Positions 16,708 to 25,060 of a stretch of 64,000 nt of DNA are shown piece after piece. The DNA comes from an uncultured Eubacteriales bacterium (GTDB lineage Bacteria > Bacillota > Clostridia > Lachnospirales > Bianqueaceae). The stretch lies in assembly GCA_900315265.1 (NCBI GenBank), contig OMYN01000007.1, forward strand, positions 1-64,000. Reading direction: 5' to 3'. Made by a program: the position numbers and the translations under genes. Under the pieces are notes generated by a model, which was given only the letters and a program-made list of their open reading frames with translations, ran no database searches and had not been told where the DNA came from. Each line of letters starts with the position of its first letter. Position 1 is the first letter of the stretch.

Positions 16708-16923
16708 TTATCCCCGGCAGAGGACGGTTATTTCCAGACCGGGCGCCTTGACCACATCGCCGCTGCGGATCTTTTTGCGGACCGCCGATTCGACCTGACC
16801 GTTGACGCTTACTTTTCCCTGTTCGATCAGAGCCTTGGCCTCACCGCCGGTCGAGACGGCATTTTCCAGCTTCAGCAACTGGTTGAGCTGGATATATTCT
16901 CCTGTTACGGTAACCGTTTTCAT
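16708..16923 (-). CDS. S4-domain RNA-binding protein (YaaA type)
   Basis: The protein is 71 aa and consists of a single S4 domain: LNQLLKLENAVSTGGEAKALIEQ, in two halves, then GKVSVNGQVESAVRKKI. Proteins of this type sit between dnaN and recF in many Firmicutes (yaaA) and are linked to ribosome assembly, on the basis of the RNA-binding fold and genetic data. It is 12 bases behind dnaN and 9 bases ahead of recF, so in the same transcript. Confidence 0.92.
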   Translation of the reverse strand: MKTVTVTGEYIQLNQLLKLENAVSTGGEAKALIEQGKVSVNGQVESAVRKKIRSGDVVKAPGLEITVLCRG

Positions 16924-16935
16924 AGATATCCCTCT

Positions 16936-18045
16936 TTAATTATGCAGACGGATAGGCAGGATGAAATATTTGTAGTCTTCTCCCTCTGTTGCCTGGATGA
17001 TGCAGGGAGTCAGGGCAGAAGAATACAGGATCTCGATCTTTTCATCGGAGACAGCCTTCAAGGCATCCAGGTAATACTTGGGGTTGAAAGCGATGGTCAG
17101 GCCGTTCCCTTCCAGTTCGATCGGTACTTCTTCATGAGCCGTACCGTTTTCCGCATTGGACGTGATCAGCATGGTCTTATCCTGGATGTCCAGACGGATG
17201 GGGCTGTTCTTGCTTTCGCGCGAGATCAGGGCCGCACGGTCGACCGAATCCAAAAGCTCCTGCTTATCAACGATGACCTTGCTGGAAAAGTCCATGGAAA
17301 GATTGCGCTGGTAGTTTAAAAACTGTCCTTCCAGAAGCCTTGTCAGAACGATCGTGTTGTTCATGGTAAACAGAGCGTGTTTCCCGGTAAAACTGATGGT
17401 CGCTACGGAGTCTTCTTCCGTTTCCAGGATCTTATTGATCTCGGTCAGGGCTTTTCCGGGAACGGTGACCTTAAAATTCTGATCGGATTGAACTTTGGTC
17501 CGTCTCATGGAAATGCGGAAACCGTCGACTGCGACCAGATACAGATATCCGTCGCGGACATCCATCAGTTCGCCGGTCAGGATGGGGCGGCCGCTGTTTT
17601 CGGGAGCAATGGAAAAAATGGTCTGACCGATCATGTCCCGCAAAACCATCTGGGAGATCATGATCTGATGCTCGCTGGCCACCTCAGGCAAACGGGGAAA
17701 ATCATCTCCGGGAAGGGTCGCCACGGTAAAGGTAGAACGGGCGCAGTCGATCGTCATGTTATGAGAATCGCTGCCGGTCGATAATTTGACGTCTTCGTCC
17801 GGAAGGCGGCGGATGATCTCGCTGAACATACGGGCGTTGACGGCGATCGAACCTTCTTCTTTAACAACAGCGTCGATGGAAGTCTGGATGCCCAGTTCCA
17901 GGTCGTTGCCCAGAAGGGTCAGGGTCTCGCCGCCGGCTTCCAGAAGGATATCTTCCAGGATCGGCATGGTCGTACGGATGGACACGGCTTTTGAAACAGT
18001 CCCGACGGCCTTTAACAGATCCTGGCGGTTGCAGATGATGATCAT
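16936..18045 (-). CDS. dnaN: DNA polymerase III subunit beta (sliding clamp)
   Basis: The protein is 369 aa, with the three repeats of the beta clamp. Recognisable parts are KAVSIRTTMPILEDILL near residue 20-36, DDFPRLPE near 125, the GKALTEINKIL region near 200 and the C-terminal ILPIRL, close to the family's PMRL ending. It tethers the polymerase to DNA. The start ATG follows GAAAGGAG. It lies behind dnaA, separated by 339 bases that hold the unwinding region of the origin. Confidence 0.97.
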   Translation of the reverse strand: MIIICNRQDLLKAVGTVSKAVSIRTTMPILEDILLEAGGETLTLLGNDLELGIQTSIDAVVKEEGSIAVNARMFSEIIRRLPDEDVKLSTGSDSHNMTIDCARSTFTVATLPGDDFPRLPEVASEHQIMISQMVLRDMIGQTIFSIAPENSGRPILTGELMDVRDGYLYLVAVDGFRISMRRTKVQSDQNFKVTVPGKALTEINKILETEEDSVATISFTGKHALFTMNNTIVLTRLLEGQFLNYQRNLSMDFSSKVIVDKQELLDSVDRAALISRESKNSPIRLDIQDKTMLITSNAENGTAHEEVPIELEGNGLTIAFNPKYYLDALKAVSDEKIEILYSSALTPCIIQATEGEDYKYFILPIRLHN

Positions 18046-18115
18046 GGTGGAAAAGCTCCTTTCAACAATGATTCGGTATCACCGGCCGGGGCCGGATAGT
18101 TGATATCCTATCATT

Positions 18116-18363
18116 TATTATTTCTTTTATAGTAGTCGTAATAGTAGGGGCGGTGGAAAAGTGGAAAAGGGCCTTAGACCCGCTTGGATGCTGATCATCC
18201 GTCCGGGATAAACCCGTGGATGAGGGCAGGATAAGGTGGGTACTTATCCCTCTTTTTCACTCTTACACATGTAAGGCATTTTGTTATTATCTTTCGTTCC
18301 ACACCCTTTACACCCTGTTATCCCCGTAAAAAGACCGGTTATACACCAAAAAATGGGGATAAG
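18116..18363. other. oriC, downstream part: unwinding region with DnaA-trios and DnaA-box-like sites
   Basis: This gap between dnaN and dnaA (18046-18384) has no gene. Read on the plus strand, 18130-18147 is TAG TAG TCG TAA TAG TAG, six triplets of the DnaA-trio type. They border a GC-rich block (18144-18153) and two tandem TTTTCCAC-type boxes (18152-18160 and 18160-18168); on the other side lies AT-rich DNA (18110-18130). This order, box, GC-rich, trio, AT-rich, is that of the Bacillus subtilis basal unwinding system. Further box-like sequences are TTATCCCC (18318), TTATACACC (18339-18347) and GGGGATAAG (18356-18363). Confidence 0.7.
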
Positions 18364-18384
18364 TAACAAAGGGGTGTGAAAAAG

Positions 18385-19764
18385 TCATTCTCCTTTGATG
18401 CGTCTTTCCATATCTTCGATCGAACGGCGCAGTTCATCTCCGTCGCGTCCCTTCAGATCATCGCTGATCTTGCTGACGGCGTAAGCTACCGTGGTGTGGT
18501 CGCGGCCGCCGAAATAGCTGCCGATACGGTCAAGGGGCTCTTCCGTAAGCTTACGGGACAGATACATGGCGATCTGGCGGGGATATGCGATCTCCTTGGG
18601 CTTTTTCTTGGACTGTAAGTCGGACACCGTCACGTTGTAGCGTTCGCAGACCACGCTGGTGATACGGGGCACGGTAATGACGGTGACCGCATCACCGGCT
18701 AAAAAGTCCTTCAAGGCTTCCTGAGCCAAGGCTATATCCAGCTTGCGGTTGGGATAGAGTTTGGCAAAAGCCTGCACGCGGGTCAGGGCTCCTTCCAGCT
18801 CTCTTATATTGGAAGAAACGACTGTCGCGATGTAGCCCAGGACGGACATGTCGATGCTGATGCCGTTGTTTTCGGCCTTCTTTTGAAGGATGGCCACCCG
18901 GGTCTCATAATCCGGCGGCTTGATGTCGGCTACCATGCCCGATTTGAAACGGGAGCGGATGCGCTCTTCCAGTGTTTTGATCTCCTCGGGACGGCGGTCG
19001 CCGGCTATGACGATCTGCTTGTTGTTTTCGTAAAGGGCGTTGAAGGTGTTGAAGAACTCCATCTGGGTGCCCTGTTTGCTTTCAAGAAACTGGATATCGT
19101 CGATGAGAAGGACGTCGATATCGCGGTACTTGCGGCGGAACTCCTCATTGGTATGATGGGAGATGGAAGTGATCAGCTCGTTGGTAAAGGTTTCACTGGT
19201 CACGTACAGGACTTTTTTGGAAGGATCCGTGTCCAGAACGTGATGGGCGATGGCCTGCATGAGATGGGTCTTGCCCAGTCCGGGGTTTCCCCAGATGTAC
19301 AGGGGGTTGTATGCCTGGCCGGGCATTTCGGCGACGGCCAGAGCGGCGGCGAAAGCCAGCTGATTGTTGGGTCCCTGAATGAAGTTGTCAAAGGTATATT
19401 TGACGTTCAGTCCGGATTTTTTTGCCAGTTCGATGTTCAGCTCTTCTTTTTCCAGTTTTTTGGCTGCCTGCTCGGTATAGGTCCCCTGATCGTAGACTTT
19501 GAAATTCAGTTCGCCGTGTCCGATCTCTTTGAGACTTTGCAGGACATTCTCACGGTAGCGGGATTCTATGATCTTGCGTCCGATGGGGGAGACGCTTTCA
19601 AGGATCAGAATATTATTGTCGATCGTGATGGGTTTAAGGGTCTTGAACCAAGTGTTATAGGTAATATCTGTCAGTTTGGTCTTGATCAGGGCGATCATCT
19701 GGTCAAAGATCTGCTGAAGATCCAGATCCGCAGCTTGCGAAGAAGCATCGGAAACGTTCTCCAT
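18385..19764 (-). CDS. dnaA: Chromosomal replication initiator protein DnaA
   Basis: The protein is 459 aa, the normal length. Domain I covers about 15-90, a variable linker follows, and the AAA+ domain starts at YTFDNFIQGPNNQLAF. Walker A GNPGLGKT is at 159-166 and Walker B LLIDDIQF near 216. The C-terminal domain IV ends with the signature GGRDHTTVAYAV that contacts the DnaA box. It is read leftwards from a good promoter (19796-19824) and followed by dnaN. DnaA-box clusters lie on both sides, which allows autoregulation as well as initiation. Confidence 0.98.
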   Translation of the reverse strand: MENVSDASSQAADLDLQQIFDQMIALIKTKLTDITYNTWFKTLKPITIDNNILILESVSPIGRKIIESRYRENVLQSLKEIGHGELNFKVYDQGTYTEQAAKKLEKEELNIELAKKSGLNVKYTFDNFIQGPNNQLAFAAALAVAEMPGQAYNPLYIWGNPGLGKTHLMQAIAHHVLDTDPSKKVLYVTSETFTNELITSISHHTNEEFRRKYRDIDVLLIDDIQFLESKQGTQMEFFNTFNALYENNKQIVIAGDRRPEEIKTLEERIRSRFKSGMVADIKPPDYETRVAILQKKAENNGISIDMSVLGYIATVVSSNIRELEGALTRVQAFAKLYPNRKLDIALAQEALKDFLAGDAVTVITVPRITSVVCERYNVTVSDLQSKKKPKEIAYPRQIAMYLSRKLTEEPLDRIGSYFGGRDHTTVAYAVSKISDDLKGRDGDELRRSIEDMERRIKGE

Positions 19765-19795
19765 AGCTTACCTCCTCTGATAAATGCTTCCTACT

Positions 19796-19824
19796 ATGAT
19801 AGCAAATCAAAAGGGGGGATTCAA
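19796..19824 (-). promoter_or_regulatory. dnaA promoter
   Basis: On the minus strand TTGAAT and TATCAT are 17 bases apart, 32 bases ahead of the dnaA ATG, which has GAGGAGG as ribosome site. DnaA boxes begin about 40 bases further upstream, so DnaA bound there could act on this promoter. Confidence 0.7.
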
Positions 19825-19863
19825 TAAAGGAAGGAAGGGGCAGAAGGGCTGTTTTGGGGATAA

Positions 19864-20005
19864 TGTGGATAACTTTTTTCTCACTATACACGTGTAAAAA
19901 GAGGGCGATTTACCGCAGGTTGCGAGGTAGGTTTTTCATACTTTATGCACTTTTTGTGGATAACTGTCTTATAATTGTGAATAAAGAGGAGTGAAATGTG
20001 GATAA
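19864..20005. other. oriC, upstream part: DnaA-box cluster between dnaA and rpmH
   Basis: The 384-base gap between dnaA and rpmH holds no gene. It contains three perfect TGTGGATAA boxes (19864-19872, 19955-19963, 19997-20005), one TGTGAATAA (19976-19984), and a near match TTATGCACT in the other direction (19943-19951). Three of the strong boxes point the same way within 51 bases. A TTATCCCC lies at about 20014. The sequence around the last box is AT-rich. Divergent gene order (dnaA leftwards, rpmH rightwards) and the strand bias switch support the origin here. Confidence 0.85.
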
Positions 20006-20086
20006 AAAATAATTTATCCCCGGACAAAGGGAAGCGGTCCCGAAAGGACAAGGACCCTCAAAGTCGCGTAAATAAAGAAAAAATGC

Positions 20087-20115
20087 TTGACTCAGGACAT
20101 GGTTTTCAATATAAT
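20087..20115 (+). promoter_or_regulatory. rpmH promoter
   Basis: TTGACT and a perfect TATAAT are 17 bases apart, 33 bases ahead of the rpmH ATG. It probably drives rpmH, rnpA, yidD, yidC and jag. Confidence 0.85.
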
Positions 20116-20148
20116 GGACAAGTGCTCTAGATGAAGGAGGTGTTTTTA

Positions 20149-20283
20149 ATGGTTACAACCTATCGTCCGAAAACGAAACAGCGCAAAAGAGAACACGGTT
20201 TCAGAAAGAGAATGAGAACCGCTAACGGCCGCAAAGTATTATCCAGAAGAAGAGCAAAAGGCAGAAAAGTTCTGACGGCTTGA
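20149..20283 (+). CDS. rpmH: 50S ribosomal protein L34
   Basis: The protein is 44 aa, a standard length. It begins [17 protein letters not shown], where TYRPK.R.R...HGFR is the L34 signature, and continues with [16 protein letters not shown]34 binds 23S rRNA in the large subunit. The ATG lies 7 bases behind AAGGAGG. It is first in the rpmH-rnpA-yidD-yidC-jag cluster next to the origin, as in most bacteria. Confidence 0.97.
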   Translation: MVTTYRPKTKQRKREHGFRKRMRTANGRKVLSRRRAKGRKVLTA

Positions 20284-20431
20284 TTTCGAATAACGAAACT
20301 TGTTGATCGGCGGGGCAAGCGCCCGTTTTTCCGAATCGTTTTGGTGGAAAAAGGTGCTTTTCCCGTCGATTTTGACAATTATCCGAAAACCGTCTTTTCT
20401 GCCCAGGTTTTTTCTGAAAAGGAAAAGAAAC

Positions 20432-20770
20432 GTGGAAAGTCTGAAAAACCCTGATTTTAAAAGGGTCTATAGCAGCGGACGCTCACGGGCGGACCGCAGT
20501 ATCGTCATGTATGTTTTGGAGAACGGGCTCGACAGGAACCGTATCGGCATCACGGTTTCCAAAAAAGTGGGAAACAGTGTTGTCAGAAGCCGCGTCAAAC
20601 GCATTATCAAAGAGGCTTACCGGCTCCGTCAGACAAGTTTTGTGCCCGGTTGGGATATCGTTGTCATAGCCAGAGGATCATCTGTCGATAAAAAGAGCAC
20701 CGATATGGAAAAATCTTTAATGAAGCTGGCAGCGAACCTGAAAATCATCCGTTCCGGTGATGAAGAATGA
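20432..20770 (+). CDS. rnpA: Ribonuclease P protein component
   Basis: The protein is 112 aa. It starts with [17 protein letters not shown] and carries the RNR-type motif [17 protein letters not shown] that binds RNase P RNA and the pre-tRNA leader. GTG 20432 is chosen: AAAGGAAAAG lies just upstream and the length fits the family, whereas an ATG at 20300 would add 44 residues of no known similarity. The stop overlaps yidD as ATGA. Confidence 0.95.
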   Translation: MESLKNPDFKRVYSSGRSRADRSIVMYVLENGLDRNRIGITVSKKVGNSVVRSRVKRIIKEAYRLRQTSFVPGWDIVVIARGSSVDKKSTDMEKSLMKLAANLKIIRSGDEE

Positions 20771-20976
20771 AACGTCTATTGTTATGGCTGATCCGCTTTT
20801 ATCAGAAGCAGATATCGCCTCTGAAAAAGCCGTGCTGCCGGTATTTTCCGACCTGTTCGGTTTATGCTTATACGGCCGTTTCGAAATATGGAGTGATCAA
20901 AGGAGGCTGGCTTGCCATCAAACGAGTCCTTCGCTGCCACCCGTTTCACCCGGGAGGATATGACCCTGTACCGTAA
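20767..20976 (+). CDS. yidD: Membrane protein insertion efficiency factor YidD
   Basis: The protein is 69 aa. It matches the YidD pattern with an amphipathic N-terminal helix ([16 protein letters not shown]), the [12 protein letters not shown] cysteine motif, [18 protein letters not shown] and the end HPGGYDPVP. YidD assists YidC-dependent insertion at the inner face of the membrane. Its start overlaps the rnpA stop, and yidC follows. Confidence 0.95.
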   Translation: MKRLLLWLIRFYQKQISPLKKPCCRYFPTCSVYAYTAVSKYGVIKGGWLAIKRVLRCHPFHPGGYDPVP

Positions 20977-21012
20977 ATCGATTTGACCGCCATCCTAGGA
21001 GGAAATTGGCCA

Positions 21013-22278
21013 TTGAATAATATGCAGTTGGCCGCAACCAAAAACTGGCTCCTGAAACCCTTCGCACTGCTTCTGGCCCTTATTTTTAACGGACTTTTTA
21101 TCGTGCTGAAGCAAGGCATGACCGAACAGGTGCTGGCTATCGACATTATTCTTTTTACTTTTATCGTACGCGCTGCCATGATGCCGCTGATGATCAAACA
21201 GCAGCGCTCGACCAGAAGGATGACCCTGCTTCAGCCTCAGATCGACAAGATCCAGGCTAAGTATAAGAATAAGACTGACCCGGAATCCACACAGAAAATG
21301 AACGCAGAGATCCAGAAGCTGTATTCGGACAATAAGGCAAACCCCATGAGCGGATGCCTCCCTCTTCTGATCCAGATGCCTATCATTTTCGCTCTGTTCG
21401 AAGTTCTTCGTAACGTTCCTTTTTATGTTAATGATATCGGCGCTCTCTTCAAGACCATGGCAGGCATTATCATGGATCAGAATGGCTACGCCGATGTATT
21501 GAGCAGCAATTTCGCATCCATTATCAAGGGCGTCAAAAATTTTGATGCCGCCAGCGTCACGTCGGTAATGGATGTTTTACAGCGTCTGTCCCGCACTCAG
21601 TGGGCTACGTTGACGGAACAGCTGAGCCTGACCGGCAACAGTACTTTTATGCAGGCCTATAAACTGCAGGAAGCCTATAACACCGTCGGGTTCGGTTTTC
21701 TGACCTTCAACCTGTCCGAAAACCCGGCTCTTACCAATTGGAGCATCTTATTCCCGATCTTGTCCGCGCTATCGACCTTCCTGCAGTCTTTTCTGACCCA
21801 GAGAGCCAACGATAAACGGCAGAAACTGGTCAGTCCGGACGGTAAAGTGCCTCAGCAGCAGGCCAGCATGAAGATGATGACCTACATCTTCCCCATCATG
21901 ACTTTCTTCTTTGCCATCAATATGCCGATCGGTATCTGCGTATACTGGATCGTCAGCAATATCTTTGCCCTTCTGGCAACCTGGATCGCTGACAGCGTGA
22001 TCGACAGAGAAGAGTATAGGGAAGCTTTAAAGCACCGCGACGAGCTGATCGAAAAGAGAAAACAGCAGCAGGAACATCTGTCTGCTATCGATGTAAAGAC
22101 CGGCGGCCGCTTAGGTACCGGCAAGACCATAAGTAAAAGCAGTCTGGCCGGCAATAAGATCGCAGCCATGAACGAACAGCTGAAAAAACGCACTGAGAGC
22201 CAAGCGCCTGCAGAAACTACGTCTGAAGAGAAAAAAGAAGAGACAGATAAAGACGCGGTAAAGGAGGAAACAAGGTGA
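21013..22278 (+). CDS. yidC: YidC/Oxa1-family membrane protein insertase
   Basis: The protein is 421 aa from TTG 21013, which lies 9 bases behind AGGAGG; ATG 21022 is an alternative, and a TTG at 20983 has no ribosome site. Membrane segments lie near the N-terminus and at about 40-65, 125-150, 230-255 and 290-330. The LLQPQIDKIQAKYKNK coiled region and GCLPLLIQMPIIFALFEVL, given here in part, are typical for the insertase core. It inserts and folds membrane proteins, alone or with SecYEG. No lipobox cysteine is present, unlike Bacillus SpoIIIJ. The C-terminal tail is long, charged and probably binds ribosomes. It couples to jag by a GTGA overlap. Confidence 0.95.
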   Translation: MNNMQLAATKNWLLKPFALLLALIFNGLFIVLKQGMTEQVLAIDIILFTFIVRAAMMPLMIKQQRSTRRMTLLQPQIDKIQAKYKNKTDPESTQKMNAEIQKLYSDNKANPMSGCLPLLIQMPIIFALFEVLRNVPFYVNDIGALFKTMAGIIMDQNGYADVLSSNFASIIKGVKNFDAASVTSVMDVLQRLSRTQWATLTEQLSLTGNSTFMQAYKLQEAYNTVGFGFLTFNLSENPALTNWSILFPILSALSTFLQSFLTQRANDKRQKLVSPDGKVPQQQASMKMMTYIFPIMTFFFAINMPIGICVYWIVSNIFALLATWIADSVIDREEYREALKHRDELIEKRKQQQEHLSAIDVKTGGRLGTGKTISKSSLAGNKIAAMNEQLKKRTESQAPAETTSEEKKEETDKDAVKEETR

Positions 22279-23507
22279 AATCCGTCGTTGTTACCGGTAA
22301 AACAAAAGATGAAGCGATCACGAACGCACTGGTGCAGCTGGGCTGCCCGTCCGATCATGTAAACATCGAAGTTGTGGAAGAGTCCAAAGGAGTCTTCGGT
22401 TTATTCGGAAAATCCGTGACCATCAAGGCAACGGTCAAGGAAGAAGCAGATGAGAAATCTGCCGAGACCGCCGGTGATACCAAGGGTCAGAAAACCAAAA
22501 CTCCGGTCACCAAAGTCCAGGAAAGCAAGGCTGAAAAGCCTCAGGCAAAAACCGCTGCCGAACCTTTGCAAAAAGTAGTTCAGTCCCCGGCAGATCAGCC
22601 TGCAGCAAATCAGCTTCCGGCTGATAAAAAAGCAGCCGGCAAACCTTACGAAAAAGCTGAGAAGGCTGTTAAGGGAAGTACCGATGTCAAGGCAGCCGAA
22701 CCGGCAAAAGAAGAAGTCAAGACGCAGACAGAGGTCAAAGCTCCTTCTCGTATCGAACTGGAAGCAGTTACCGTCAACGGTGAAAAAGTCGTTATCGATG
22801 ATACTATCGAGCAGCGTATCCGCCAGGCAAAGCTGAATGAATCCGCTGATACGGACCGCGATCAGGACAGCTACCGCAGGAACCGCCGTCCCTCGGACCG
22901 TCAAAGAAGAAGCGGCCGCTATCATGAACGCCGTCCTCAGAACCTTCCTGACAGGGAAGTGGAAAACGAGCAGGAGATGGAACCGCTGCCGGAGAAACCT
23001 GTTTTTGAGCAGAAGGTTTATGAGATCCCTGCCGACGCGGATCAGGTAATGGAACAGACCCGTGATTTCCTGACCAAGACGCTGAAGGCCATGGGGATCG
23101 ACGCTGTGATCACCACCGAATTTTCCGAAGACGGTATCATGAACGTGAATATCGAAGGCGAAGGCATGGGCATCATCATCGGCAAACGCGGACAGACCCT
23201 GGATTCTCTTCAGTATCTGACCACCCTGGTGATCAATAAAAACCGTCAGGACCATGTCCGCATGAAGCTGGATACCGAAAATTACCGTGCCCGCCGTCAG
23301 GAAACGCTGGAAAAGCTGGCCCTGAATCTGGCCAAAAAGGCAAAACGGACCGGTCACCGTGTCGTACTGGAACCTATGAATCCTTATGAAAGAAGGATCA
23401 TTCACTCCGTACTGCAGCCGGACCGCGACGTTGAGACCCACAGCGATGGGGAAGAGCCTTACCGTAAGGTCATCATTACTCCCCGCCGCCGCTCTTACAA
23501 AGACTAA
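22275..23507 (+). CDS. jag: RNA-binding protein Jag (KhpB; Jag-N, KH and R3H domains)
   Basis: The protein is 410 aa from a GTG that overlaps the yidC stop. Residues 1-55 are a Jag-N domain (VEESKGVFGLFGK). A long Lys/Glu/Ala/Pro-rich linker fills about 60-185, which makes the protein nearly twice the usual length. The KH domain has GIIIGKRGQTLDSLQYL near 295-311, and the R3H domain ends with PMNPYERRIIH. Jag/KhpB binds RNA with KhpA and affects cell division and envelope homeostasis in Firmicutes. It is the last gene before a terminator. Confidence 0.93.
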   Translation: MKSVVVTGKTKDEAITNALVQLGCPSDHVNIEVVEESKGVFGLFGKSVTIKATVKEEADEKSAETAGDTKGQKTKTPVTKVQESKAEKPQAKTAAEPLQKVVQSPADQPAANQLPADKKAAGKPYEKAEKAVKGSTDVKAAEPAKEEVKTQTEVKAPSRIELEAVTVNGEKVVIDDTIEQRIRQAKLNESADTDRDQDSYRRNRRPSDRQRRSGRYHERRPQNLPDREVENEQEMEPLPEKPVFEQKVYEIPADADQVMEQTRDFLTKTLKAMGIDAVITTEFSEDGIMNVNIEGEGMGIIIGKRGQTLDSLQYLTTLVINKNRQDHVRMKLDTENYRARRQETLEKLALNLAKKAKRTGHRVVLEPMNPYERRIIHSVLQPDRDVETHSDGEEPYRKVIITPRRRSYKD

Positions 23508-23538
23508 AGTGTTTCCGCTTCACGCGGGATATAATAAG

Positions 23539-23572
23539 GATACCGCGCCTTTATGTGTGCGGTATCTTTTTT
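23539..23572 (+). terminator. Intrinsic terminator after jag
   Basis: GATACCGC and GCGGTATC pair around a 12-base loop and are followed by six T. It ends the rpmH-jag transcript. A separate 17-base palindrome (TCCGGTAA-T-TTACCGGA, 23612-23628) lies between it and mnmE; its role is unclear. Confidence 0.85.
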
Positions 23573-23656
23573 ATTATCGGAAGGGCTGAAAGGCCGTGTT
23601 ATTAACCACTGTCCGGTAATTTACCGGATAGATCTTGTTTGGGAAAGGGAGCTTTT

Positions 23657-25048
23657 ATGGGCGATACCATTTGCGCTTTATCGACCCCGGTCGGAGTCGG
23701 AGGACTGGCCGTGATCCGGGTGGCCGGCGACTCGTCGATCCAGGTGGCGGACCGCATTTTTACGGCTAAATTCGGCAGAAAAAGCCTGTCGGAAGTGCCT
23801 TCACATAAGGCGGTATTCGGCCTTATCCACACCCTGGATCCCAAGCCCGAGATCCTGGACCAGGCTCTTGTTTTGGTCATGAGAGGTCCCGGTACCTTCT
23901 GCGGCGAGGACACGGTCGAGATCGACTGCCACGGAGGCATGTATATCGTCAACCGTATCCTTAAAGAGCTGATCCGGGCAGGCGCCCGCATGGCCCAAAG
24001 AGGAGAGTTCAGCAAACGCGCCTTTTTGAACGGCCGTATGGACCTTTCGGAAGCGGAAGCGGTCATGGATATGATCAGCGCGTCGACGTCCTATTCGCTC
24101 AAGTCAGCGGTGGGACAGCTGTCCGGCCGCCTGAGCGGCGCCATCGAAGAGATCCGTAAAACGCTGATCGACACCATCGTGGATTCGGAAGTCAATATCG
24201 ACTATCCGGAGTATGACGATATCCCTGAAGTTTCGGAAGAAAAGGTGAAAAACGTCTGCCGGGATGCCAAAGAAAAAATCGAGGAGCTTCTGAAAACGGC
24301 CGAAAGCGGTAAAATGCTGCGTAACGGCGTTATCTGCACCATCGTAGGCCAGCCCAACGTGGGCAAGAGCAGCCTGATGAACCTTTTACTGGGCGACGAG
24401 CGGGCCATCGTGACTTCTGTCCCCGGAACGACCCGTGACGTCATCGAAGAGTCGCTGGACCTGGGCGGCATCCCGGTACGCATCATCGATACGGCCGGTA
24501 TAAGGGCTTCGGATGATCTTGTCGAAAAGATCGGTGTCAAACGGTCCTTTGCCATGATGAAGAAAGCCGACCTGGTCCTGATGGTGCTGGACGCGTCCCG
24601 TCCGGTCGATCCGGAAGAAGTAGAGCTTTTAAAAGACATTGGGTCAAAACCGCATCTGCTGCTTTTGAATAAGACCGACGACAGCGTCATCAGCAGCCAA
24701 GATGTGACAAAAGCGTTTGCTTCTGTAGAAGATGTGGCCCCTCTTCTGATCCCGATTTCCGTGAAGGAGAAGAAGGGCATAGACGTTTTATCAAATAGGA
24801 TAAAAGATTTGTTTTTTAAAGGTGATATCTTGAACAGTGACCGGCCTTTGGTGACCAACCTGCGTCAGGAAGAGGCGCTGATCCGGGCCCGGGAAGCACT
24901 GGACAGGGTCATCGAAGCCAAGGTGCCGCTGGATCTTCTTTTGATCGACGTGAGGGAAGCGGCGGACGCCTTGTCCGAAGTGTCGGGCCGCAGTACTCAG
25001 GAAGATGTGGTCGACCAGATCTTCAGCCGTTTTTGTTTGGGAAAGTAA
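23657..25048 (+). CDS. mnmE: tRNA uridine-5-carboxymethylaminomethyl(34) synthesis GTPase MnmE
   Basis: The protein is 463 aa. The start MGDTICALSTPVG is the conserved N-terminal tetrahydrofolate-binding domain; ATG 23657 behind AAAGGGAG is preferred over a TTG 18 bases earlier. The G domain has GQPNVGKSS (G1), DTAGIR (G3) and NKTD (G4), and the protein ends with the conserved FCLGK whose Cys is functionally required. With MnmG it modifies the wobble uridine of certain tRNAs. The two are 12 bases apart and start a five-gene run. Confidence 0.97.
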   Translation: MGDTICALSTPVGVGGLAVIRVAGDSSIQVADRIFTAKFGRKSLSEVPSHKAVFGLIHTLDPKPEILDQALVLVMRGPGTFCGEDTVEIDCHGGMYIVNRILKELIRAGARMAQRGEFSKRAFLNGRMDLSEAEAVMDMISASTSYSLKSAVGQLSGRLSGAIEEIRKTLIDTIVDSEVNIDYPEYDDIPEVSEEKVKNVCRDAKEKIEELLKTAESGKMLRNGVICTIVGQPNVGKSSLMNLLLGDERAIVTSVPGTTRDVIEESLDLGGIPVRIIDTAGIRASDDLVEKIGVKRSFAMMKKADLVLMVLDASRPVDPEEVELLKDIGSKPHLLLLNKTDDSVISSQDVTKAFASVEDVAPLLIPISVKEKKGIDVLSNRIKDLFFKGDILNSDRPLVTNLRQEEALIRAREALDRVIEAKVPLDLLLIDVREAADALSEVSGRSTQEDVVDQIFSRFCLGK

Positions 25049-25060
25049 GAGGTTTGACAG

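Noticed and set aside
20300-20431. Longer RnpA starting at ATG 20300
   Set aside because: The 44 extra residues are unlike the family, and GTG 20432 has the ribosome site and gives the standard length.
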